DNA of 64,000 nt, taken from Croceicoccus gelatinilyticus (GTDB lineage Bacteria > Pseudomonadota > Alphaproteobacteria > Sphingomonadales > Sphingomonadaceae). This document shows positions 16,310-25,349 of the stretch, piece by piece. Made by a program: the position numbers and the translations under genes. Below the pieces are notes generated by a model. That model was given only the letters and a program-made list of their open reading frames with translations. It was not told where the DNA came from and ran no database searches. Location of the stretch: contig NZ_JAHCBF010000003.1 of the NCBI RefSeq assembly GCF_018398395.1, positions 326,163-390,162 on the forward strand. Reading direction: 5' to 3'. How positions within the stretch are numbered: position 1 is the first letter of the stretch; every line of letters starts with the position of its first letter.

Positions 16310-16333
16310 GATCGTTCCGATTAAGGAATGATC
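16310..16333. promoter_or_regulatory. Inverted repeat upstream of the suf operon, candidate Rrf2 operator
   Basis: GATCGTTCC (16310-16318) and GGAATGATC (16325-16333) form 9-base arms with one mismatch around GATTAA, ending 30 bases before the regulator start. Rrf2 proteins bind as dimers and usually repress their own operon, so this is the natural candidate site. It is one site and has not been compared with other genomes. Confidence 0.5.
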
Positions 16334-16363
16334 ATCCGATTACACCTGGGAGCACGAGCTTAC

Positions 16364-16800
16364 ATGCGGCTTTCGAGCATGGCCGACTACGCCGTCGTGG
16401 CGATGCGTGCCGCTGCCCTTCACTGTGGCGGCGATCGCACCAATGCGTCCGAGATCTCGGAAGAAACCGGCCTGCCCCTGCCCACCGTGCAGAAACTGGT
16501 GAGCAGGCTTTCCTCCGCTGGCCTGCTGCGTTCGGTGCGCGGCGCGGGCGGCGGTTTCCGCCTTGCGCGCCCGGCCGCCGCGATCACCGTCGCCGACATT
16601 GTCGAGGCGATCGAAGGCCCCATCGCGCTTACCCAGTGCTGTGACGAGGATGGCGACTGCGCCATCGAACTGCGCTGCGGCACCCGCGCGCACTGGCCGC
16701 AGGTCAACCGTGCCATCCGCTCCGCGCTATCCGGCATTTCGCTGGTCGATCTCGCCCACGAAAAAGCCCCGCAAGACATTCCCGATCTGGAAGTACCCGC

Positions 16801-16804
<4 letters not shown>
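16364..16804 (+). CDS. Rrf2-family iron-sulfur regulator of the suf operon
   Basis: The 146-residue protein has an N-terminal winged helix ([18 protein letters not shown], then [20 protein letters not shown] and the wing [15 protein letters not shown]) and a Cys cluster at 92, 93, 99 and 105 (QCCDEDGDC...LRC) in the place where IscR binds its [2Fe-2S] cluster. It probably senses Fe-S supply and represses the operon it heads. ATG 16364 is used because the HTH begins there. Its stop overlaps the sufB start (ATGA). Confidence 0.93.
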
Positions 16805-18315
<1,511 letters not shown>

Positions 18316-18429
18316 GCTTGCGCTCTTACTTTCGCGCTCTAGTCAGCCTTCAAACGCTGAAAGCATATCCGAAAGTCTTGGGTATGATCGTGAATGGTGC
18401 CTTCAGCGCGCGACTGCGCCGATATTCAA

Positions 18430-18975
18430 ATGACGAGCATGACATTGACTGAACGCAAACCCCTCACCCTGCGTCCCGCAACAGACGACGCCGAACCCGC
18501 GATCAAGAAGAAGGGTCGCGGCTGGGAAATTTCCGAATCGCGGCTCGACGCGCTGCACGATCGTGCGCGCGAGATGCGGCGGCATTCGACGCCTGCGCAC
18601 AAGGCGCTGGCCGAAAAGTTCGCAGAGGCCGACATGGGCCGCTATACCTTCAAGCGCCACGCCGTCGTCGGCAGCGCCATCGTCGACTTCAACTGCCACA
18701 GCCTCGGCATGGCGATCGACATCGACGAGGAAGGCGAGGACGAGACGCTGGCCAAGCGCCGCGACAAGAGCCTTGAGGCCGTTGGCATCCGCGTCATGCG
18801 CATCAAGGCCGACGACATCCTCACCAACATGGACGACGTGCTGAAGCGCATCACCGCCGGAATGCGGATGCGTATTGCAGACCGGCAGGAAGCGCGGCGC
18901 AAGCACTTCGACGAAAAGAAAAACAGCGGGCAGGGCTACAAACCCCGCACCGCTCGCGGCCCCAAAAGAGACTGA
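18430..18975 (+). CDS. DUF559/Vsr-like nuclease-fold protein inside the suf operon
   Basis: The 181-residue protein carries a DUF559 domain (residues 35-140), related to very-short-patch-repair endonucleases: RAREMRRHSTPAHKALAEKF, FKRHAVVGSAIVDFNC, the acidic MAIDIDEEGED, and GIRVMRIKADDIL. The tail is basic and disordered (RQEARRKHFDEKKN...). DUF559 proteins are predicted PD-(D/E)xK-type nucleases of unknown target. It sits between sufB and sufC, 4 bases before the sufC start, so it is co-transcribed with Fe-S assembly genes. ATG 18430 is chosen; 18439 is possible, and the open frame extends back to 18394. Confidence 0.82.
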   Translation: MTSMTLTERKPLTLRPATDDAEPAIKKKGRGWEISESRLDALHDRAREMRRHSTPAHKALAEKFAEADMGRYTFKRHAVVGSAIVDFNCHSLGMAIDIDEEGEDETLAKRRDKSLEAVGIRVMRIKADDILTNMDDVLKRITAGMRMRIADRQEARRKHFDEKKNSGQGYKPRTARGPKRD

Positions 18976-18979
18976 TACG

Positions 18980-19720
18980 ATGCTGAAAATCGAAAACCTC
19001 CACGCCGAAGTTGACGGTAAGAAGATCCTCAACGGCCTGACGCTCGAAGTCGGCGCGGGCGAGGTCCACGCGATCATGGGCCCCAACGGCGCGGGCAAGT
19101 CGACGCTGGCCTACACGCTGGGCGGCCGTCCGGGTTACGAGATCACCGAAGGGTCGGTGACATTCGACGGTGAAGACCTACTGGACATGGAACCGCATGA
19201 ACGCGCCGCGGCCGGCCTGTTCCTCGGCTTCCAGTATCCGGTCGAGATTCCCGGCGTTTCCAACGTCCAGTTCCTGCGCGAAGCGGCCAATGCCCAGCGC
19301 AAGCATCGCGGCGAACCCGAACTGACCGGCGGTGAATTCCTGAAACTGGCGAAGGAAAAGGCCGCACTGCTGCGCATGGACATGGACATGCTCAAGCGCC
19401 CCGTGAACGTCGGTTTCTCGGGAGGTGAGAAGAAGCGGAACGAGATGGTGCAGATGGGCATCCTCGATCCCAAGTTCGCCATTCTGGACGAGACGGACTC
19501 GGGCCTCGACATCGACGCGCTGCGCATCGTGGGCGATGGCATCAATTCGATCATGCGCGATGCGGGCAAGGGCGTGCTGCTCATCACCCACTATCAGCGC
19601 CTGCTCGATTACGTGAAGCCGGACAAGGTCCACATCCTTGCCAAGGGCCGCATCGTGAAGACCGGCGGGCCGGAACTGGCGCTGGAGCTTGAGCGTGAGG
19701 GTTACGAGGAGGTCGTGTGA
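18980..19720 (+). CDS. sufC: Fe-S assembly ATPase SufC
   Basis: The 246-residue ABC-type ATPase powers the SufBCD scaffold. Walker A is GPNGAGKST, the Q-loop region is FLGFQYPVEIPGVSN, the signature is FSGGEKKRNE, Walker B is FAILDETDSGLD, and the switch histidine is in LLITHYQRLL. The ATG at 18980 lies 4 bases after the DUF559 stop. The stop overlaps the sufD GTG start (GTGA). Confidence 0.98.
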   Translation: MLKIENLHAEVDGKKILNGLTLEVGAGEVHAIMGPNGAGKSTLAYTLGGRPGYEITEGSVTFDGEDLLDMEPHERAAAGLFLGFQYPVEIPGVSNVQFLREAANAQRKHRGEPELTGGEFLKLAKEKAALLRMDMDMLKRPVNVGFSGGEKKRNEMVQMGILDPKFAILDETDSGLDIDALRIVGDGINSIMRDAGKGVLLITHYQRLLDYVKPDKVHILAKGRIVKTGGPELALELEREGYEEVV

Positions 19721-20463
19721 CCGATCTGGCTACCCTTCCCACCACGCGTGACGAGGACTGGCGCTATGCCGACGCGGCGGCGCTGGAGGCTTCGGACGCG
19801 GACACGCTGACCGGCTGGACCGAGATCACGGTTCCTGCTGGCGAAAGCGTGGCCGAAAGCCGTGACGTTACCGGTGTCGAACGCATCCGCGTCCGCATCG
19901 GCAAGGGCGGACGGTTCGAACTGTCCGCCGTAAACGCGGCCCCCGGCTATGCGCGGCTCGAATGCGAAGTGACGCTGGAAGACGGCGCGCATTTCGAATT
20001 CGGCGGCGTCACCATCGGCGGCGGCAGCGAAACGCGTGAATTCGTGACCCGCTGCATCCATGCAGAGCCCAACGCGACCTCGAACCAGGTCGTGCGCGCG
20101 GTTCATTGGGGCAAGGCGATCGGCAACTTCCTTGGCCGGATCGAGGTCGTGCGCGATGCGCAGAAGACCGACGCGGGCCAGAACTTCCGCGCCATCCTGC
20201 TGGAAAAGGGCGCAGCTGCGAACACCAAGCCCGAACTCGAAATCTTTGCAGACGACGTAAAGTGCGCCCACGGCGCGGCGATCGGCGCATTGGACCAGAT
20301 GGCGGGCTTCTACATGGCCGCGCGTGGCATCCCGCCCGAGATCGCCCGCAAACTGCAGGTCCAGGCTTTCATCGCCGACGCATTCGAGAACATCGAGGAT
20401 GAGGCGGTGGGCGAACGCCTGCTCGAACGTGCGCTGTCCGTGCTGGAAGGTGCGCAGTTGTGA
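19717..20463 (+). CDS. sufD: Fe-S assembly subunit SufD (short form)
   Basis: The 248-residue protein is the SufB-like partner in the SufBCD complex. The conserved C-terminal SufBD core is present (NFRAILLEKGAAANTKPELEIFADDVKCAHGAAIGALD...FYMAARGIPPEIARKL), with the conserved His in CAHGA. It is much shorter than E. coli SufD (423 residues) because the N-terminal helical region is reduced, which is usual in sphingomonads. It starts at GTG 19717, overlapping sufC. Confidence 0.95.
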   Translation: MTDLATLPTTRDEDWRYADAAALEASDADTLTGWTEITVPAGESVAESRDVTGVERIRVRIGKGGRFELSAVNAAPGYARLECEVTLEDGAHFEFGGVTIGGGSETREFVTRCIHAEPNATSNQVVRAVHWGKAIGNFLGRIEVVRDAQKTDAGQNFRAILLEKGAAANTKPELEIFADDVKCAHGAAIGALDQMAGFYMAARGIPPEIARKLQVQAFIADAFENIEDEAVGERLLERALSVLEGAQL

Positions 20464-21671
20464 GCACGCAGACGATCTCCAGAAAGGCGGACTTCCCCGG
20501 CATGGTCAATGCCGACGGCAGCCCGTGGCACTACCTCGACACTGCGGCGACGGCGCAGAAGCCGCAGGCCGTCGTCGATGCGATGACCCGCGCGCTGGGC
20601 CGCGATTATGCGACCGTACACCGCGGCGTCTATTCGCGCAGTGCAGAGATGACGCTGGGCTACGAATCTGCCCGCCGCAAGGTGGCTGGCCTCGTCGGCG
20701 GGGCCGAGGACGAGATCGTTTTCACTCGCGGCGCGACCGAGGCGATCAATCTCGTTGCTGCAACATGGGGTGCAGCAAACCTGAAGGCCGGAGACCGCGT
20801 TCTCCTGTCGGTTCTGGAGCATCATTCCAACATCGTGCCGTGGCAAATGCTGCGCGACCGCATCGGAATCGAGATCGATGTCTGCCCGCTGACCGAAGAT
20901 GGCCGCATCGACCTCGATGCTGCGCGGCAAGTCGTTGACGAACGGACGAAACTGATCGCGCTGGCGCACGTGTCGAACGTGCTCGGATCGCGGCTCGATA
21001 CGGCAAAGGCGGCAGATCTCGCCCATTCGGTGGGTGCGAAATTGCTGCTCGACGGTTGTCAGGCGGTGCCCCGCACAAAAGTCGACGTGAAAACGCTCGA
21101 TTGCGACTTCTACGTGTTCTCCGCGCACAAGATCTATGGCCCCACGGGCATCGGTGCGCTCTGGGCGAAGAAGGACATTTTGGACGCCATGCCCCCCTAT
21201 CAGGGCGGCGGCGCGATGATCGACCGCGTGACGTTCGAAAAGACGACATGGGCCGACGCGCCGCAGCGGTTCGAGGCGGGCACCCCCGCCATTACCGAGG
21301 CGATCGCCTTTGCCGCTGCCATTGATTACGTCGAGGCCATCGGCATCGATCATATCGCGCGGCACGAGGACGAACTGTGCCGGAAGGCGCGCGCCGAACT
21401 GGCGAAGATCAACTCACTCCGCCTGTTTGGGCCGGATGACAGCGCAGGGATCGTCAGCTTCCAGCTTGGCGACATTCACCCGCACGATCTCGGCACCATC
21501 CTCGACGAGGAGAACGTCGCGATCCGCGCCGGTCACCACTGCGCGCAGCCGCTGATGGATCACCTCGGCGTTCCCGCGACTGCCCGGGCCAGCTTCGGCC
21601 TCTATTCCGACGAAGACGATATCGCCGCGCTGATCCGCGGCATCGAACGTACCATGAGGATCTTCGGATGA
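20460..21671 (+). CDS. sufS: Cysteine desulfurase SufS
   Basis: The 403-residue PLP enzyme takes sulfur from cysteine for cluster assembly. The cofactor lysine is in FSAHKIYGPTG, the substrate-binding region is LDTAATAQKP, and the persulfide Cys is in RAGHHCAQPLM, followed by RASFGLYSDEDDI. These assign it to the SufS (group II) type. It starts at GTG 20460 overlapping sufD (GTGA). No sufE or sufU is visible in this operon, so the sulfur-relay partner must be elsewhere. Confidence 0.98.
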   Translation: MSTQTISRKADFPGMVNADGSPWHYLDTAATAQKPQAVVDAMTRALGRDYATVHRGVYSRSAEMTLGYESARRKVAGLVGGAEDEIVFTRGATEAINLVAATWGAANLKAGDRVLLSVLEHHSNIVPWQMLRDRIGIEIDVCPLTEDGRIDLDAARQVVDERTKLIALAHVSNVLGSRLDTAKAADLAHSVGAKLLLDGCQAVPRTKVDVKTLDCDFYVFSAHKIYGPTGIGALWAKKDILDAMPPYQGGGAMIDRVTFEKTTWADAPQRFEAGTPAITEAIAFAAAIDYVEAIGIDHIARHEDELCRKARAELAKINSLRLFGPDDSAGIVSFQLGDIHPHDLGTILDEENVAIRAGHHCAQPLMDHLGVPATARASFGLYSDEDDIAALIRGIERTMRIFG

Positions 21672-22177
21672 CCGACGAAAACACCCCCGACCGCGTCGTG
21701 GCCCCGCCGCCGACCGAGGAAGTGACCAGCATCGAGCAGCCGCGCCGCGCGCGCGTGCAGGACCTTGTCGAAGAGCCCGAGGAAACCGCCGCCGAAAAGC
21801 TGGAGCGCAAGAAGGACTATCTCGACGGCTTCCTGAAGGAAAAGCCCGAAGGCGTGTCCGGCAACGAACCAGGCGGCGAGCTTTACGAAAGCGTCGTGAC
21901 GGCGCTGAAGGAAATTTACGACCCGGAAATCCCGGTCAACATCTACGACCTCGGTCTGATCTACGGTGTCGAGATCGACGACAACAGCCGCGCGGTCGTC
22001 ACCATGACGCTCACCACGCCGCACTGTCCGGTGGCCGAATCGATGCCGGGCGAGGTCGAACTGCGCGTCGGCGCGGTGCCGGGCGTGGGCGATGCCGAAG
22101 TGAACCTCGTCTGGGACCCGCCGTGGGATCCGGGCAAGATGAGCGACGAGGCCAAGCTCGAACTCGGAATGCTGTGA
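21668..22177 (+). CDS. sufT: SUF-associated MIP18/DUF59 Fe-S assembly protein
   Basis: The 169-residue protein has a disordered, acidic N-terminal 65 residues and a MIP18 (DUF59) domain in the rest: ALKEIYDPEIPVNIYDLGLIY, MTLTTPHCPVAESMPGEV with the conserved Cys, and VWDPPWDPGKMSDEAK. Such proteins help mature Fe-S enzymes downstream of the scaffold. The start overlaps the sufS stop (ATGA). The name SufT is used for the DUF59 proteins of suf operons in general. Confidence 0.92.
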   Translation: MTDENTPDRVVAPPPTEEVTSIEQPRRARVQDLVEEPEETAAEKLERKKDYLDGFLKEKPEGVSGNEPGGELYESVVTALKEIYDPEIPVNIYDLGLIYGVEIDDNSRAVVTMTLTTPHCPVAESMPGEVELRVGAVPGVGDAEVNLVWDPPWDPGKMSDEAKLELGML

Positions 22178-22674
22178 GCACCGCAGACGCCTCGACGCTG
22201 GCCATCACCGTGGCCGACTACCGCGATCCGGCGGACGCGGCGGCGCTTGTCGCGCTGCTCGACGCTTATGCGCGCGATCCGATGGGCGGGGGTGAGCCGC
22301 TGTCCGCGAAGTCGCGTGCCGGCCTGGCAGATGCACTGGCAAAGCACCCCGGTGCGTTCAGCCTGATCGCTCGCGAGGACGGTGAACCGGTCGGCCTTGC
22401 CAACTGCTTTACCGGCTTTTCGACGTTCGCTTGCGCGCCGCTGGTCAACATTCACGACATGGCCGTCCTGCCCGCGCACCGCGGCAAGGGTATCGGACGC
22501 GCTCTGATGCGCGCGGTCGCCGAAGAGGCGAAAAAGCGCGGGGCCTGCAAGATCACACTCGAAGTCCTGTCGGGCAACGAAGGGGCAAAGGCTCTCTATG
22601 CCAGCGAAGGCTATGCGACTTATGCCCTTGATCCGGCGAAGGGCAGCGCCCAATTCTGGGAAAAGAAGCTATGA
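22174..22674 (+). CDS. GNAT-family N-acetyltransferase in the suf operon
   Basis: The 166-residue protein has the GNAT acetyl-CoA motif HDMAVLPAHRGKGIGRALM and the later CKITLEVLSGNEGAKALYASEGY. It starts at GTG 22174, overlapping the sufT stop (GTGA), and its stop overlaps the sufA start (ATGA), so it is an integral member of the operon. Acceptor substrate is unknown. Its place between two Fe-S assembly genes may be accidental or may point to acetylation of a small metabolite or a SUF protein; sequence does not decide. Confidence 0.9.
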   Translation: MSTADASTLAITVADYRDPADAAALVALLDAYARDPMGGGEPLSAKSRAGLADALAKHPGAFSLIAREDGEPVGLANCFTGFSTFACAPLVNIHDMAVLPAHRGKGIGRALMRAVAEEAKKRGACKITLEVLSGNEGAKALYASEGYATYALDPAKGSAQFWEKKL

Positions 22675-23030
22675 CCGACACCAAGACACGCCCCGCCCCG
22701 AAGGCCGCCGTTACGCTGACTCCCAGCGCCGAGCAGCGCGTGGCCGACCTCATGGCCAAGGCGCCCGAAGGCGCGATCGGCGTAAAGCTGTCGACCCCGC
22801 GTCGCGGCTGTTCGGGCCTTGCCTACTCGGTCGATTACGTGGACGAGGCGAATGCCTTTGACGAGCGGATCGAAACGCCCGGCGGCCTGTTCTTCATCGA
22901 CGGTGCCAGCGTGCTCTACCTGATCGGCAGCACGATGGACTGGGTCGAGGACGACTTTCAGGCAGGCTTCGTCTTCAACAATCCCAACGCGACCGGCTCG
23001 TGCGGCTGCGGGGAAAGTTTCACCGTCTGA
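22671..23030 (+). CDS. sufA: A-type Fe-S carrier (HesB/IscA/SufA family)
   Basis: The 119-residue protein shows the three conserved cysteines of A-type carriers: one in RRGCSGLAYSVDY and two in the C-terminal GSCGCGESF. These carriers accept clusters from SufBCD and hand them to targets. It is the last gene of the operon, begins within the GNAT stop codon, and ends in a palindrome shared with the converging gene. Confidence 0.96.
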   Translation: MTDTKTRPAPKAAVTLTPSAEQRVADLMAKAPEGAIGVKLSTPRRGCSGLAYSVDYVDEANAFDERIETPGGLFFIDGASVLYLIGSTMDWVEDDFQAGFVFNNPNATGSCGCGESFTV

Positions 23031-23040
23031 TTCAGACGGT
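23022..23040. terminator. Palindrome spanning the stop codons of two converging genes
   Basis: ACCGTCTGA (23022-23030) and TCAGACGGT (23032-23040) are perfect inverted arms around a single T. Each arm carries a stop codon (TGA) and encodes the same Thr-Val-stop ending for sufA and for the opposite-strand gene. The stem can form in either transcript, so it probably acts as a compact two-way terminator, though without a clear T tract. Confidence 0.55.
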
Positions 23041-23979
23041 CGGCGCACTCCCGCCGTCCAGGAAGTCGAGCAGCGCCGCGTCGAATTCGTCGACTTGGCC
23101 GTTGCCCGAGATCTGGGCGTCCAGCCACTTCTTCTCGCTCGCCGTCACGGCATGGTCGGCCGCGACAAGCTGTTCGCGGGTCGGTTCGTTCGTGCCCTTG
23201 CGGCCGAAGACCTTGCCGAAACGGTTCGGGCTGGTCTTTGCCATACGGCCAAGGAAGCGGCCAACGTTCGAGCTGGCGTCTGCCATGCACGATTCCAGTT
23301 CGGCAGCGCGTTCGCGGCTGATCTGGGCATTTTCCGACGAATAGCCCTGCAGGTGGTTGCCAACGGCCTGCACGAACAGGCGCTTCCATTCGGGCGCATT
23401 GTTCGCGTCGAGGCAGGCGTCCTTGATGCGGTAGAGCATTTCGGCCTCGCGGCGGCTGACCGCGCCGGGGCGGTCCGATCCGGGGGCGAAGATAGCGCGG
23501 CGCAGGATCTTGCATTCCGCGGCGCTGACATGGGTGTGCGAAAGCTCGCCGCCGCAGCGCGTGGGGCCGGTGCCGGTCAGCACTTCATGCTCCATGACGC
23601 CGAGGACATAGACCTTCATCTTTTCCGGCACGTTCGAGGCGCGTTCGACGAGGCGGACGACCAATTCCAGTTCGGCCATCGATTCGACTTTGCCGCTGGC
23701 GCTCAGGCGCGAGATCAGCCAGCTGCCCTGTTCCTCGGTGACGTAGCCACGCGGCTCCAGCGTGTTGAGCACGTATTCGCCGATCGCCTCGACGAAGAAA
23801 TCGACCCAGGCATCGGTGCGGCTGCCCAACGAATCGTTCAATGCGAAGATCGCTTCTGCCTCTTCGGCGGTGATCTGTCCGTCACCCCAACCGGCGCGGC
23901 GGAGCTGGAGAATCTCTTCGTCCGAAATCTGCCGATCGGCAGCAGCCTGCCGGGCGATATCGCTGAAATGCATGGTCAT
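23032..23979 (-). CDS. Unknown helical protein with TerB-like acidic repeats
   Basis: The 315-residue soluble protein is almost all alpha-helical. Segments such as DRQISDEEILQLRRAGWGDGQITAEEAEAIFALND resemble TerB-type helical repeats with acidic loops, and a similar pattern recurs near residues 150-190 and at the C-terminus (ADHAVTASEKKWLDAQISGNGQ). The family seems common in sphingomonads but has no known function. ATG 23979 (MTMHF) or 23973 may start. It converges on sufA with one base between the stop codons. Confidence 0.75.
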   Translation of the reverse strand: MTMHFSDIARQAAADRQISDEEILQLRRAGWGDGQITAEEAEAIFALNDSLGSRTDAWVDFFVEAIGEYVLNTLEPRGYVTEEQGSWLISRLSASGKVESMAELELVVRLVERASNVPEKMKVYVLGVMEHEVLTGTGPTRCGGELSHTHVSAAECKILRRAIFAPGSDRPGAVSRREAEMLYRIKDACLDANNAPEWKRLFVQAVGNHLQGYSSENAQISRERAAELESCMADASSNVGRFLGRMAKTSPNRFGKVFGRKGTNEPTREQLVAADHAVTASEKKWLDAQISGNGQVDEFDAALLDFLDGGSAPTV

Positions 23980-24060
23980 GAGCGCGCAAAACCCCTTGTT
24001 CGTCGGGGAATGGCTTACCCAAACAAGCTTAAGACCGAGTTACCTTGGCGCGAAAGCCGT

Positions 24061-24480
24061 TCAGCGGCGACGAAGCGCGGCAACGCAAGCCGCGCGGTCG
24101 ACATCGCGCCCGTCGGTGCCGCGACGCGCTTCCACCCATGTCGCGGTTTCGCCGCGGCCCGGTGCGGTGGGATAGAGGAAGATGTCGAGGACGCAGGCAT
24201 TGCCCGAGAACTGCAGCTTGCGCGCATCCCCTTCCCATACGTCGAGCCGCGGGGTGCCGAACTGGCGGACAAGGCCGCTGGCATCGGTGCCGATCACGCC
24301 GTCGAGGCCCGGTGCATCCATGATCCGCGGCGCGCGAAAGCCGGTCTGCGGCTGGATCGCCGGTTCCTGCGGCGGCACCGGCGCGGTTGCCGCGGGGCGC
24401 GAGGACGGGACGGTATAGCTGGGCCCGCTGGCACAGGCGGCAACAAGCGGGATCAGGGCAAGGGCGATAAGGCTACGCAT
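24061..24480 (-). CDS. Small predicted lipoprotein
   Basis: The 139-residue protein starts with a lipoprotein signal (MRSLIALALIPLVAACASG, lipobox VAAC with Cys16), then a Pro-rich linker, then a small domain (GLDGVIGTDASGLVRQFGTPRLDVWEGDARKLQFSG) that resembles outer-membrane assembly lipoproteins of the SmpA/BamE type in its length and its G-PxLDVWEG core. Function is not assigned. Its start lies inside the end of the EI24 gene, with 8 bases of overlap, so the two are co-expressed. Confidence 0.8.
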   Translation of the reverse strand: MRSLIALALIPLVAACASGPSYTVPSSRPAATAPVPPQEPAIQPQTGFRAPRIMDAPGLDGVIGTDASGLVRQFGTPRLDVWEGDARKLQFSGNACVLDIFLYPTAPGRGETATWVEARRGTDGRDVDRAACVAALRRR

Positions 24481-25201
24481 CGATCTTCCCCTGCCTCAGC
24501 GCGGCGCGATGCACCAGATGGGTCGCCGCCGCTGCCCCCAGGAACGGGGCCAGCAGGTTCAGGATCGGGATGGCCAGCAGCCCGACGACGGCAAGGCCGA
24601 GCAGGAAGCGGCTGGAAAAGCCCAGTGGAGCGGCAGCGCCGTCCTTCATATGGCGCACCCAGACCATGTCTTGAAGCTCTCGCCCCAGCAGAAACGCATT
24701 CACGACTGCGAAGACCACCGCAGGGCCGATCGCGGTGAAAACCAACGCCAGCGCGAAGGGCAGGGCAATGAGGTTCGCGAGCAGCGCCCTTACCGCACCG
24801 CGAATGGCGATCCGCGCCTGTTCGCCCATCGGCAGGTCGCGCGGGGAAAGCGCCGGATAGAACTTCGCCTCGACCAGTTCGACAACCTCGTCGGCATAGA
24901 ACTGCAGCACCGCCATCGCGACGATGCGCCATGCGAGCCACGCCGCGATCAGGCCGACCAGTCCCAGCACCGCGATCATCGCAATCCCGACGCCGGGCAC
25001 GGTCTGGTCGTAGTCCAGCCCGAACATTGCCCCGATACCCCAGCCCAGCAGCACGACCAGAGCCGCGCCGAGCACGACGGCAAGCACGAGGCTGATGAGG
25101 ATCGACTTCACCAGAAGCCAGATGACCCGCCTGTCGCCAAGCTGGGTCGCCGCCAGCGCGAAGGCCTGCGGTATCGAAAGGGCGGAACGGGCATCCTGCA
25201 T
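24473..25201 (-). CDS. EI24/CysZ-family membrane protein
   Basis: The 242-residue protein has four to five hydrophobic helices and the EI24 domain layout. The N-terminus (MQDARSALSIPQAFALAATQLGDRRV) is cytoplasmic, and the central cytoplasmic segment FYPALSPRDLPMGEQARIAIRG separates helix pairs, followed by GRELQDMVWVRHM. CysZ, the best-known member, is a sulfate permease; many alphaproteobacterial relatives have no known cargo and no cys genes are near. ATG 25201 is chosen over the longer frame from 25237. Confidence 0.82.
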   Translation of the reverse strand: MQDARSALSIPQAFALAATQLGDRRVIWLLVKSILISLVLAVVLGAALVVLLGWGIGAMFGLDYDQTVPGVGIAMIAVLGLVGLIAAWLAWRIVAMAVLQFYADEVVELVEAKFYPALSPRDLPMGEQARIAIRGAVRALLANLIALPFALALVFTAIGPAVVFAVVNAFLLGRELQDMVWVRHMKDGAAAPLGFSSRFLLGLAVVGLLAIPILNLLAPFLGAAAATHLVHRAALRQGKIDA

Positions 25202-25349
25202 CGATGCAGGTAGATGCGAGCGCGGGTGCCGTGTCAATCAGGCGCGCGCCAATAAAGCGCGTGATGTTCGGCGCTTGCCGTATCGGGCAAGTGCGCCTAA
25301 CCCCGCTGCCATTCTCAATTCGATCTCGAAAAAGGCCCATAGCCAACCC

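Noticed and set aside
23095..24738. 547-codon plus-strand open frame
   Set aside because: Opposite to three minus-strand genes with sound starts, signal peptide or domains; no recognisable sequence.
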